NCBI GenBank assembly: GCA_029243485.1
Contig: JAQWRY010000088.1
Coordinates: 91,221-155,220, forward strand
Length of the DNA stretch: 64,000 nt
Direction: 5' to 3'
DNA from: Candidatus Binatia bacterium
GTDB taxonomy: Bacteria; Desulfobacterota; Binatia; UBA12015
Shown here: one piece after another, positions 8,383 to 15,611 of the stretch
Position numbering within the stretch: position 1 is the first letter of the stretch
Layout of the letters: every line of letters starts with the position of its first letter
Position numbers and translations under genes: made by a program
The notes under the pieces: model-generated
What the model saw: only the letters and a program-made list of their open reading frames with translations
Databases searched by the model: none
What the model was told of the DNA's origin: nothing

Positions 8383-9249
8383 GTGACCACTTCGAGTGAC
8401 AAGGTCGCGTCCGTCGTCGTGACGGGGGCGTCCACGGGAATCGGACGTGCGACGGTGACCCGGCTCGATGGGGAGGGCTTCCGTGTGTTCGCCGGGGTTC
8501 GCAAGGTCGCCGATGGTGAGGCGCTGCGCGAGAGCGCCTCGTCGCGGCTGACCCCCCTCCTGGTCGACGTGACGGACGCGAGCAGCATCGGCTCGGCGGC
8601 GGAGCACGTCTCGGAGCAGGTCGGAGCCGGCGGGCTCGCGGGTCTCGTCAACAACGCCGGGGTTGGAGTGGGCGGCGTCCTCGAGTTTCTCGACATCGAG
8701 CAGTTCCGCGATCAGCTCGAGGTGAACCTAGTCGGCCCCGTCGCGGTCACAAAGGCGTTCTTGCCGGCGATTCGGCGAGGTCGCGGCCGCATCGTCAACA
8801 TCAGCTCGGACAGCGGCTTCCTGTCGACACCCTTCGCGGGTGCGTACTGCGCGTCGAAGTTCGGGCTCGAAGCCGTGAGCGACGCGCTTCGTCGGGAGCT
8901 GCGGCCCTGGAATATTCCGGTCGTCATCGTGGAGCCCGGTGTCATCGCCACGCCGATCTGGGACAAGGTCCGCCTCGACGCGAAGGGGTTGCGCGCCGGG
9001 CTGCCGGACGAAGCGGTTGGGTTGTACGGAGCGATGCTCGACAAAGTCGAGTCCTTCGTCGAGCAACAAGTGTCGGCCGCGATTCCGCCCGACGCCGTCG
9101 CCGACGCGGTGCACAGAGGACTCACTGCTCGCCGGCCGAAGCTGCGGTACCCGGTCGGGAACGATGCGAAGATGATGCGCTGGGTGACGCGGCTCCTGCC
9201 CGCGCGTGCGGTGGATGGGCTCGTCGCAGGAATGATCTCGCGCGCGTGA
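8383..9249 (+). CDS. Short-chain dehydrogenase/reductase (SDR)
   Basis: A 288-residue classical SDR. It has the Rossmann nucleotide-binding motif T-G-A-S-T-G-I-G near residue 14, N-N-A-G at about 92, catalytic Ser in I-V-N-I-S-S-D-S, and the active-site Y-C-A-S-K at about 157-161. The C-terminal extension (G-L-V-A-G-M-I-S-R-A) resembles retinol-dehydrogenase/17-beta-HSD-like SDRs that act on hydrophobic alcohols or ketones with NAD(P)H. Its stop codon overlaps the start of the cytochrome c/PDZ gene by 4 bases (GTGA), which implies translational coupling. The substrate is unknown. Confidence 0.88.
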   Translation: MTTSSDKVASVVVTGASTGIGRATVTRLDGEGFRVFAGVRKVADGEALRESASSRLTPLLVDVTDASSIGSAAEHVSEQVGAGGLAGLVNNAGVGVGGVLEFLDIEQFRDQLEVNLVGPVAVTKAFLPAIRRGRGRIVNISSDSGFLSTPFAGAYCASKFGLEAVSDALRRELRPWNIPVVIVEPGVIATPIWDKVRLDAKGLRAGLPDEAVGLYGAMLDKVESFVEQQVSAAIPPDAVADAVHRGLTARRPKLRYPVGNDAKMMRWVTRLLPARAVDGLVAGMISRA

Positions 9250-11048
9250 AGCGAACGCGCGACGCGTTGCGGGGAAGGTTTTCGAACGTCGTCTTTGCGG
9301 CGCTTCTTTGCCTGGCGCTGCCGTGCTCGGCGACGGGAGCACGGGCCGCGATGCCGTCCGACCAAGTCGTCTTTCTGCTCGAGTACATCGGCTCCGACTA
9401 CGCGCTCGCCGTGGAGGGAGGCCGTGTGGTGAACGCGTTCGAGTACGCCGAGATGCTCGATTTCACGAAGGTCGTGGCCGAGGAGTACGCCGCCGTCAGG
9501 CCGGGTGGTGAGGGAGAGCTGCCGCTTCGCCTCACGCAGCTCGGGGAGCTGGTTCGGAGGAAGTCGCCGGCTCACGAGGTGCGAGCGCTCGTCGGTGCGG
9601 TCGTGCCGATGCTCGCGGAGGCGCTCGGCGTTTCTTCCTGGCCGGACCGCACGCCGGACGTTGCGCGTGGGCGCGCTCTCTACGCAGGCGACTGTGGCCC
9701 GTGTCATGGCAGCGCTGGTCGCGGCGACGGCTGGGCGGCGCCGGGGCTCGATCCGCCGCCGACGTCGTTCCATGAGCCGCGGATGGAGGGGGTCTCTCCC
9801 CACCAGATTTCAGGCGCGATCCGGTACGGTATCCCGGGAACGGCGATGCCGTCTTACGGGCACGCACGGGGCGTGGATGAGATCTGGGACCTCGCGTTCT
9901 TCGTCGCTTCTCTCGGTCGAGCGGGCAGTGTCGTCCGACCGGCCGACGGGGGAAACGCAGGGGAGGCGCCTGCGGCGGAGTCGGCCGGGATCAACCTCGC
10001 GGGCGCACGGGACCTCGAGCGTGCGTTCACCTCGGTTGCCGAGCGGGTCTTTCCCTCGGTCGTCGGTGTCACCGCGCTCGCCGCGGACGACGCGGGCTCG
10101 GCGCCGGATGTGGGGCGACCGACGAAGTCAGGTGGTTGGTCCCGGGCGCGCGGCGTACGTGCGCGGAATCCCGGCTTCGCTCCGGTCGGCGCGGGCAGTG
10201 GTTTCTTCGTCGCGAACGACGGTACCCTTCTGACCGATCTCCACTTCCTGGTGGATCCGGCGACCGGTCGGCCGGCAGAACGCATTGAAGTCGAATTCGG
10301 TGATGACCGCCGGGGGCTCGCGCGCGTGCTCGGCGTCGAGCCGATGATCAATCTGGCCGTCCTGAAGGTCGGTCTGCCGATCGAGACGCCGGTCGCGCCG
10401 GTCGGGGACAGTGCGGGGGCGCGTGTCGGGCAATGGGTCATCGCCCTCGGTGATCCTCCCGGAGTGGAGCGTACGTTTGTCGCCGGCTCGCTCTCCGCGA
10501 CCCCCCGGCGCGAGTGCTACCAGGAGGAACCCGCGGAGACGCTGTTCCAGACGTCGATCTGGATTGAGGCGGGCGGCTTCGGTGGTCCGGTCGTCGATCT
10601 TGCGGGAAGAGTGATCGGGGTCGCACAGCCGAAGCCCGGCGTGGAACCCCAGGCCGGGATGCCGAGTGCGCTTCGCGTTCTGCCGATCGAGCTCGCGCTC
10701 ACGATCTACGAGGCGCTCGCGACCGAAGCGAGCGAGATCTCCCCGTGGCTCGGCTTTGCCATCCTGGAGCTGAGCCGCGACTTGCGCCGCCGGATCACGA
10801 AGGCGCCGCGTACGGGTGTGTACATCGACGACGTCTTCGATCCGAGCCCCGCCTCGCGCGCCGGAATCCGGGCGGGCGACGTCCTGACGTCGATGAACGG
10901 CAACCGGTTGCTCAGCGTCGCCGATTTCCAGCGCTGGCTGTACCTCTCGGGCGTTGGCGCGACCGTCACGCTCGAGCTCTACCGCGACGGGCGCCTCATC
11001 GAGAAGCAGGTGCCGATTGAACAACGCCCCGCGCACCTGGTGCCGTAG
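9246..11048 (+). CDS. Secreted cytochrome c fused to a degenerate HtrA-like protease domain and PDZ
   Basis: A 600-residue exported protein. Residues 1-35 form a signal peptide. Residues 40-125 resemble the periplasmic helical segment found next to cytochrome domains in FTR1-type iron permeases (L-L-E-Y-I-G-S-D-Y-A). A monohaem cytochrome c follows, with haem site C150-G-P-C-H154 and a likely distal Met201 in G-T-A-M-P-S-Y. Residues about 260-460 are a trypsin-like HtrA/DegP domain: G-S-G-F-F-V-A-N-D-G-T-L-L-T-D-L-H with His333 kept. The Asp position is Asn369 (I-N-L-A-V-L-K-V) and the nucleophile position is Phe445 (G-G-F-G-G-P), so the triad is broken. A PDZ domain covers about 500-585. It is probably a periplasmic redox or binding module rather than a protease. 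The first 4 bases overlap the SDR. Confidence 0.82.
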   Translation: MKRTRDALRGRFSNVVFAALLCLALPCSATGARAAMPSDQVVFLLEYIGSDYALAVEGGRVVNAFEYAEMLDFTKVVAEEYAAVRPGGEGELPLRLTQLGELVRRKSPAHEVRALVGAVVPMLAEALGVSSWPDRTPDVARGRALYAGDCGPCHGSAGRGDGWAAPGLDPPPTSFHEPRMEGVSPHQISGAIRYGIPGTAMPSYGHARGVDEIWDLAFFVASLGRAGSVVRPADGGNAGEAPAAESAGINLAGARDLERAFTSVAERVFPSVVGVTALAADDAGSAPDVGRPTKSGGWSRARGVRARNPGFAPVGAGSGFFVANDGTLLTDLHFLVDPATGRPAERIEVEFGDDRRGLARVLGVEPMINLAVLKVGLPIETPVAPVGDSAGARVGQWVIALGDPPGVERTFVAGSLSATPRRECYQEEPAETLFQTSIWIEAGGFGGPVVDLAGRVIGVAQPKPGVEPQAGMPSALRVLPIELALTIYEALATEASEISPWLGFAILELSRDLRRRITKAPRTGVYIDDVFDPSPASRAGIRAGDVLTSMNGNRLLSVADFQRWLYLSGVGATVTLELYRDGRLIEKQVPIEQRPAHLVP

Positions 11049-11091
11049 GGGCCTTCCCCCAGAATGTGATACCTCTGTCCGGCAGGCGCAG

Positions 11092-13446
11092 ATGCAACTC
11101 CGCGACGGTACCTTCGGGCAAAAGGCCCTTTTCGCGCTCCTGGTCGGGATCTACGCCGTAGGTGTCGCCCTCGCAGTAGCGGACAAGTTCGAGCGGGTTG
11201 GTGCGCCTACGCCGGGATGGCGGATGGACGGAGCGACCGTGTCGCCGACCACACCGGAAGCATCGGGGGCGGGCCTGCGCGGTGGGGGGCGCCTCGTTGC
11301 GATCAACGGCGCGTCGGCCGCCAGGATCAACGAGCCCGGCGTCGTCCGGGAGATGCTCGGCGAGACGAACACGCTCGACTTCGTCCGGCCTGGCGGGGCG
11401 CCGGCGGCCGTGACGATCTCAGTCGATCGTTGGAGCTGGCGCGGTGTCGCGTTCACCGAGGGCGGCACCGACCTCATCGCCCTGCTGTTCATGGTGCTCG
11501 GGCTCACGACTTTCGCTCTGCGGCCCTACGAGCCCGAGAGCTGGGCGCTTTTGGTCGTATCTTCCGTTGCGGGAGGCCTGCTCACCACGCAGCTCATCCC
11601 GGGGTTGGAAGACGACGCGCTGCAGTACCTTTATGCCGCGACGGTGCTCGGCATCGCCGACGCGGCGCCGATCCACGTGGCGCTGGCGTTCCCCGTCGTT
11701 CATTCGATCCTACGCGAACGCGTGGCGGTCTTGTGGGGGCTCTACGGCTTTGCCACGGCGAAGGTCGTCTTCGGGTGGGCCGCCTGGTTCGCGCAAGATC
11801 CGGAGTTGATGGGCCTGTCGAGCGGTCTCGGTACGTTTCTCTTCCTGGGTGCCACCGGGTTCTGGATCGTTCGGAGCGCCGCCCTTGCCCTAAAGGGCGA
11901 CGCCGCTGTGGCCCAGCGTGCGCGCATCTGCCTCTTGGGTGCGTTTTCCGGTCTCGCGCCGGTTGGTCTCTTCGGGCTCGGTCGCGACGTCTTCGATGGC
12001 GCGACGTTCGATAGCCGATACGCCTACTGGGCCCTCGGGTTCCTACTGGTCGCTCTCTCTCGCATCACGTTGCGCCACGAGATCATGAACGCGCGGACTG
12101 CTGTTCAGCAGGCGGTGCTCTACACGTTTGCGGTCGTCGCGCTGACCACTGTTGGCGTGGTCCTCATGGCGGGCAACCCGTTGCTGGTCGTCGGGCTGAT
12201 GTTTCCGGTGCTCTACTTCTGGCCGCGCTTCGACGCGTACCTCCGGGCGCGCCTCTATCCGAAGCGGGCACGTTTCCCGGAGATCATCCGAGAGATCGGC
12301 GGCGAGATCGAGGGTTCGACCACCATCGAAGAGGTGCTCGACATCCTCGCGCAGGCGCCCAAGCGTCTCTGTGACGCCGAGGGGGGTGTCGTCATGATCT
12401 TCCCCGGTGCGCCACTCGCCCCGGCCGGTGTTCTGCGCACCAACGGTGTCGCGGTCTCCGCGGACATGGCCTCCTTCGAGCACGAGCCGCTGATCGAGCT
12501 TTTGAAGGCCACCAGGCGGGAGGTCGCGCGAGATCGCATCGCAGTCGAGCCGCAGTACGCGAGTTTGCAAGGCGAATGCCATGCCGGCTTCGACCTTCTG
12601 GGGGTCGATGTGCTCCTGCCGATCTATCACCATCAGCGCGTGATCGGCGCGTTGGGGCCCGGCCCCCGGGTCCGCGGCGACGTCTACGAAGCGCCGGAGA
12701 TCGACGCGCTGTTCTCCGTGACGCAGCAAGCCTCGCAGGCGATGCTGCGCGTGCAGGCGACGGAGATGCTTCACGCGCGCGAGATGGAGTTCGCGGACCT
12801 GAAACGCTTCTTCCCGCCGCAGATCATCGATCAGGTGATGGCGCGCGGCGGTGCCGCGGAACTTCGCAGTCAGCGCAAGATCGTAACCGTGTTCTTTGCC
12901 GACCTGCGGGGCTTCACGTCGTTCTCCGACAGAGTCGAGCCCGAAGAAGTGATGGCCACCTTGAGCCAGTTTCACGAGGCGATGGGCCGACGTATCGCGG
13001 AGTTCGCCGGCACCGTCGAGCGATTCACCGGGGATGGCATCATGGTCTTCTTCAACGATCCGGTGGACCAGCCCGACCACGCGCAGCGCGCGGTGAGCAT
13101 GGCTCTCGGCATCGAAGAGGATGTGGGGCGCTTGCGCGAAGAATGGACGAGGAAGGGATACGAGATCGACGTCGGCATGGGGATTCATACCGGCTACGCG
13201 ACGTGCGGTTTCATCGGTTACGAAGGCCGCCGTGACTACGGCGTGATCGGCAACGTGACGAATCTGGCGGCGCGGCTGAGTGATGCGGCCGGCCCCGGGG
13301 AGATACTCATCACCGCGGGCGTTCGGAATGAGCTTTCAGGCGGTCACGGCCTGGAGCCTGCTGGGGAACTCTCGTTGAAGGGCTTCCATCAGTCGCAGCT
13401 CGCGTTCCGCCTTTTGCCGGGCGACCCCGCCGTCACGCGGTCTTGA
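11092..13446 (+). CDS. PDZ - multi-TM - GAF - class III nucleotide cyclase
   Basis: A 784-residue membrane signalling protein. Order: TM helix at 11-30; extracytoplasmic PDZ-like domain at about 50-112 (A-G-L-R-G-G-G-R-L-V-A-I-N-G); about seven further TM helices between 125 and 380; a GAF-like region at about 405-555; and a class III adenylate/guanylate cyclase domain at 596-775. The two metal-binding aspartates are visible as Asp604 (V-F-F-A-D-L-R-G-F-T) and Asp648 (R-F-T-G-D-G-I-M-V-F-F). The R-D-Y-G-V-I-G-N-V-T-N-L-A-A-R-L block completes the active site. It should convert ATP (or GTP) to a cyclic nucleotide in the cytoplasm in response to an envelope signal. The gene begins 43 bases after the cytochrome c/PDZ gene. 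ATG 11092 is chosen because it precedes TM1. Confidence 0.87.
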   Translation: MQLRDGTFGQKALFALLVGIYAVGVALAVADKFERVGAPTPGWRMDGATVSPTTPEASGAGLRGGGRLVAINGASAARINEPGVVREMLGETNTLDFVRPGGAPAAVTISVDRWSWRGVAFTEGGTDLIALLFMVLGLTTFALRPYEPESWALLVVSSVAGGLLTTQLIPGLEDDALQYLYAATVLGIADAAPIHVALAFPVVHSILRERVAVLWGLYGFATAKVVFGWAAWFAQDPELMGLSSGLGTFLFLGATGFWIVRSAALALKGDAAVAQRARICLLGAFSGLAPVGLFGLGRDVFDGATFDSRYAYWALGFLLVALSRITLRHEIMNARTAVQQAVLYTFAVVALTTVGVVLMAGNPLLVVGLMFPVLYFWPRFDAYLRARLYPKRARFPEIIREIGGEIEGSTTIEEVLDILAQAPKRLCDAEGGVVMIFPGAPLAPAGVLRTNGVAVSADMASFEHEPLIELLKATRREVARDRIAVEPQYASLQGECHAGFDLLGVDVLLPIYHHQRVIGALGPGPRVRGDVYEAPEIDALFSVTQQASQAMLRVQATEMLHAREMEFADLKRFFPPQIIDQVMARGGAAELRSQRKIVTVFFADLRGFTSFSDRVEPEEVMATLSQFHEAMGRRIAEFAGTVERFTGDGIMVFFNDPVDQPDHAQRAVSMALGIEEDVGRLREEWTRKGYEIDVGMGIHTGYATCGFIGYEGRRDYGVIGNVTNLAARLSDAAGPGEILITAGVRNELSGGHGLEPAGELSLKGFHQSQLAFRLLPGDPAVTRS

Positions 13447-13739
13447 ATCGCCGCTCCGTCCGGCGCGTCCCGTGTTCCAGCTGTGGGGGCCCGCCGCCCG
13501 AGGACGGTTGCGCGAACTGCGGCGGAACGGGTCTGCTCTGGATTGGCGTCGGGACGGGAACCTTGTCGGACCGGGGATTGCGTCGGCTCGATGGCGGGTC
13601 CGGCGAGGCTCAGCCGGTGGGCGTCGGTGGGCCGCTGGGCTGCGGTGCGAGCAGCTTCGTGCGCTCGAGGAATCGCAGAGCGGCCGCCCGGATCTGTTCG
13701 AGCTCGCTGGGCTCGAACCAGCCGTGGGCGGCGCCGTGA
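13443..13739 (+). CDS. Possible small CxxC...CxxC zinc-knuckle protein
   Basis: A TTG start overlaps the stop of the cyclase gene and opens a 98-codon frame. Its first 45 residues contain C-S-S-C-G-G-P and C-A-N-C-G-G-T-G, a four-cysteine arrangement like a zinc ribbon or DnaJ-type knuckle. The remainder is low-complexity and overlaps the 3' end of the esterase gene on the opposite strand by 130 bases. The cysteine pattern argues for a real small protein; the weak start codon and overlap argue against it. Confidence 0.3.
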   Translation: MNRRSVRRVPCSSCGGPPPEDGCANCGGTGLLWIGVGTGTLSDRGLRRLDGGSGEAQPVGVGGPLGCGASSFVRSRNRRAAARICSSSLGSNQPWAAP

Positions 13740-14626
13740 ATCGTTAACAAGTCGACTCGGTCGCCGGCCGCCTCGAGCGCCCGGGCTAGTCGTTTCGATT
13801 GGTCGTACGGGACGACGGCGTCCGCGTCTCCATGGATGATGAGGATGGGCGGGGCACCGGAGTGGACGTAGGTGAGCGGCGACAGGCGCCGTGCGCGAGA
13901 GACGCTACCGTTTGGGATCCACTGTGAAGTGAACGGGCGAGCGTTGGGCCCCACCAAGAGGTCGGCGACGTCACTCACCCCGTAGAAGTCCATCACGCCC
14001 CGAATCGTTGGGCGTGGTTCGCCGAGATCCTTCGGTGGGAAGAAGATGCCGCTTGTCTCGGTGAGTCCGACGAGTAGGGCCAGGTGCCCGCCGGCCGACA
14101 CGCCGGCGAGCCCTACGCGGGTTGGATCGAGGCCGTGGTCACGGCCCTCCCGGCCGATCCAGGCGAGGGCTCGGAACGCATCTTCAATCGCTGCGGGCTC
14201 CGGGGCCTTCGGGGCCAGTCGGTAGTCGGCCGTGACCAGGGTCAGGCCCCGGCGCACGTATGGCAACATGCTGGGCCAGACTTTGTTCCATTCGCGACTG
14301 CGCCCGCGCATCCGGGCGTCGTCTTCGGGGACGGCGTCCCGCCTCCCTCCCGAGACCCAACCGCCGCCGTGGTAGAAGAGGAGAACCGGTTGTGGCTCGT
14401 CGCCTGCGTCGCTGCGTCGGTAGACGTCGAGGTGCAGGGCTTCACCTTCGACCGTTGCGTATGCGATGTCGCGCAGGACGGTGATGCCGGCCATCGGGTC
14501 CGGCGTCACGGTGGGTGCGGCGGACGCCGAGGGGTCGGTCGTCGCCCGTGCGTCGCCGGTGAGCGCGAGCGCCGCGAGCACGAGTGCGATGAGGGGCGCG
14601 CGCTGGGTTCTCTTCGTATTCGTCAC
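13610..14626 (-). CDS. Secreted alpha/beta hydrolase (esterase, BD-FAE-like)
   Basis: A 338-residue alpha/beta hydrolase with an N-terminal signal peptide (residues 1-28, ending A-R-A). The oxyanion motif H-G-G-G-W is at about residues 86-90. The nucleophile elbow G-V-S-A-G-G is near 174-179, the acid is in I-I-H-G-D-A-D-A-V-V-P near 270, and the base is in H-G-A-A-H-G-W near 302. It therefore has a full Ser-Asp-His triad and likely hydrolyses ester bonds of carboxylic esters in the periplasm. The start lies 16 bases from the end of the TPR lipoprotein gene on the same strand, so the two are likely cotranscribed. Confidence 0.85.
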   Translation of the reverse strand: MTNTKRTQRAPLIALVLAALALTGDARATTDPSASAAPTVTPDPMAGITVLRDIAYATVEGEALHLDVYRRSDAGDEPQPVLLFYHGGGWVSGGRRDAVPEDDARMRGRSREWNKVWPSMLPYVRRGLTLVTADYRLAPKAPEPAAIEDAFRALAWIGREGRDHGLDPTRVGLAGVSAGGHLALLVGLTETSGIFFPPKDLGEPRPTIRGVMDFYGVSDVADLLVGPNARPFTSQWIPNGSVSRARRLSPLTYVHSGAPPILIIHGDADAVVPYDQSKRLARALEAAGDRVDLLTIHGAAHGWFEPSELEQIRAAALRFLERTKLLAPQPSGPPTPTG

Positions 14627-14642
14627 CGGCTGGGGACGCGCG

Positions 14643-15449
14643 TCAGAGGGGCGGTCCGAGTCGGATCCGACGTCGTAGCGAGTCCGCCTTCACCGGGTCG
14701 AGCATCTCGAGCGTCTCGAGCTGAATCGCGGCGTCGTTCGTTCGACCCATGCGCGCGTAAGTTGTTCCGAGGTTGTAGTGCGTGTTGGCGTCGTCGCCGT
14801 TCAGCAGAAGCGCCTTTCGGTACGCTTCGACGGCTTCGGGATACAGCTGCTGGACCGTGTAGGTGTTGCCGAGGTTCGTGTACGCGTCGGCCGACTCCGG
14901 GTTGATCCGAAGGGCTTCTTTGAAGGTCATGGCGGCCTTCGGGTATTGCTCGACCGCGTAGTACGCGAGCCCGAGGCTGATCCATGCTTTCACGTAGCCG
15001 GGGTCGATCGCGGTCACGCGAGTGAGGACCTTGATCGCTTTGTTGGGCTGACCGATTTCGGTGAGCACGATACCGAGGTTGTTGTACGACTTGCGATGCG
15101 TCGGGTCGGTCTTTATCGCGTTCTCGAACGCCTTCGCAGCGCGGTCGTAGTCCCGCGTGCGGTAGAACTCGTTGCCGACGTTGTACCAGGCCTCGACCAG
15201 GTCCGGCTGGAGTTGGAGCACCTTGCGGTACTCCGCGATCGCTTCGTGGTGCCGGCCCGCGTACGAGTGGGATTCGGCCGCCAAGAAGTGCGTTTCGACC
15301 GGGTCAGGGCCGCTGTCGACCTCGGGCGGAGGCTTCTTGGCCGAGCAGCCGGCGACGGCCAGCGAGGCTGTCAGGAAGAAGGCTAGGAAGGCCCATCCGC
15401 GCCGCCGTGGGCGACGTGGCTCGTAGGAGCGCGTGCGAATACCGATCAC
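14643..15449 (-). CDS. TPR-repeat lipoprotein
   Basis: A 268-residue protein with a lipoprotein signal peptide: positively charged start, hydrophobic core, and lipobox L-A-V-A-G-C with the modified Cys at residue 35. The rest is five to six tetratricopeptide repeats in tandem (consensus A-x-x-N-L-G-x4-x-G). Examples are W-Y-N-V-G-N-E-F-Y, Y-N-N-L-G-I-V-L, Y-T-N-L-G-N-T-Y and H-Y-N-L-G-T-T-Y. TPR lipoproteins scaffold envelope complexes such as PilF/Pal-type assemblies. No partner is visible beyond the downstream esterase gene. The gene is divergent from ppk1. Confidence 0.88.
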   Translation of the reverse strand: MIGIRTRSYEPRRPRRRGWAFLAFFLTASLAVAGCSAKKPPPEVDSGPDPVETHFLAAESHSYAGRHHEAIAEYRKVLQLQPDLVEAWYNVGNEFYRTRDYDRAAKAFENAIKTDPTHRKSYNNLGIVLTEIGQPNKAIKVLTRVTAIDPGYVKAWISLGLAYYAVEQYPKAAMTFKEALRINPESADAYTNLGNTYTVQQLYPEAVEAYRKALLLNGDDANTHYNLGTTYARMGRTNDAAIQLETLEMLDPVKADSLRRRIRLGPPL

Positions 15450-15611
15450 CGTCCGGACATCTTACGGTCCGAGGCTGGATTGTCGAGTGTCGGCGGTAGT
15501 TTCCGGCTTCCCATGATCGGCGATTCCGTCCCGCTCGACTTCGCTCGGCCGGGCCCCGATACTGGCGGGTGCCGGCCCTGGGCCCTGGCCGGCATTCGGA
15601 GGACATTGCGA

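Noticed and set aside
15480-15611. N-terminal extension of polyphosphate kinase
   Set aside because: The added 44 residues have no family resemblance, while GGAGG before ATG 15612 supports the shorter start.
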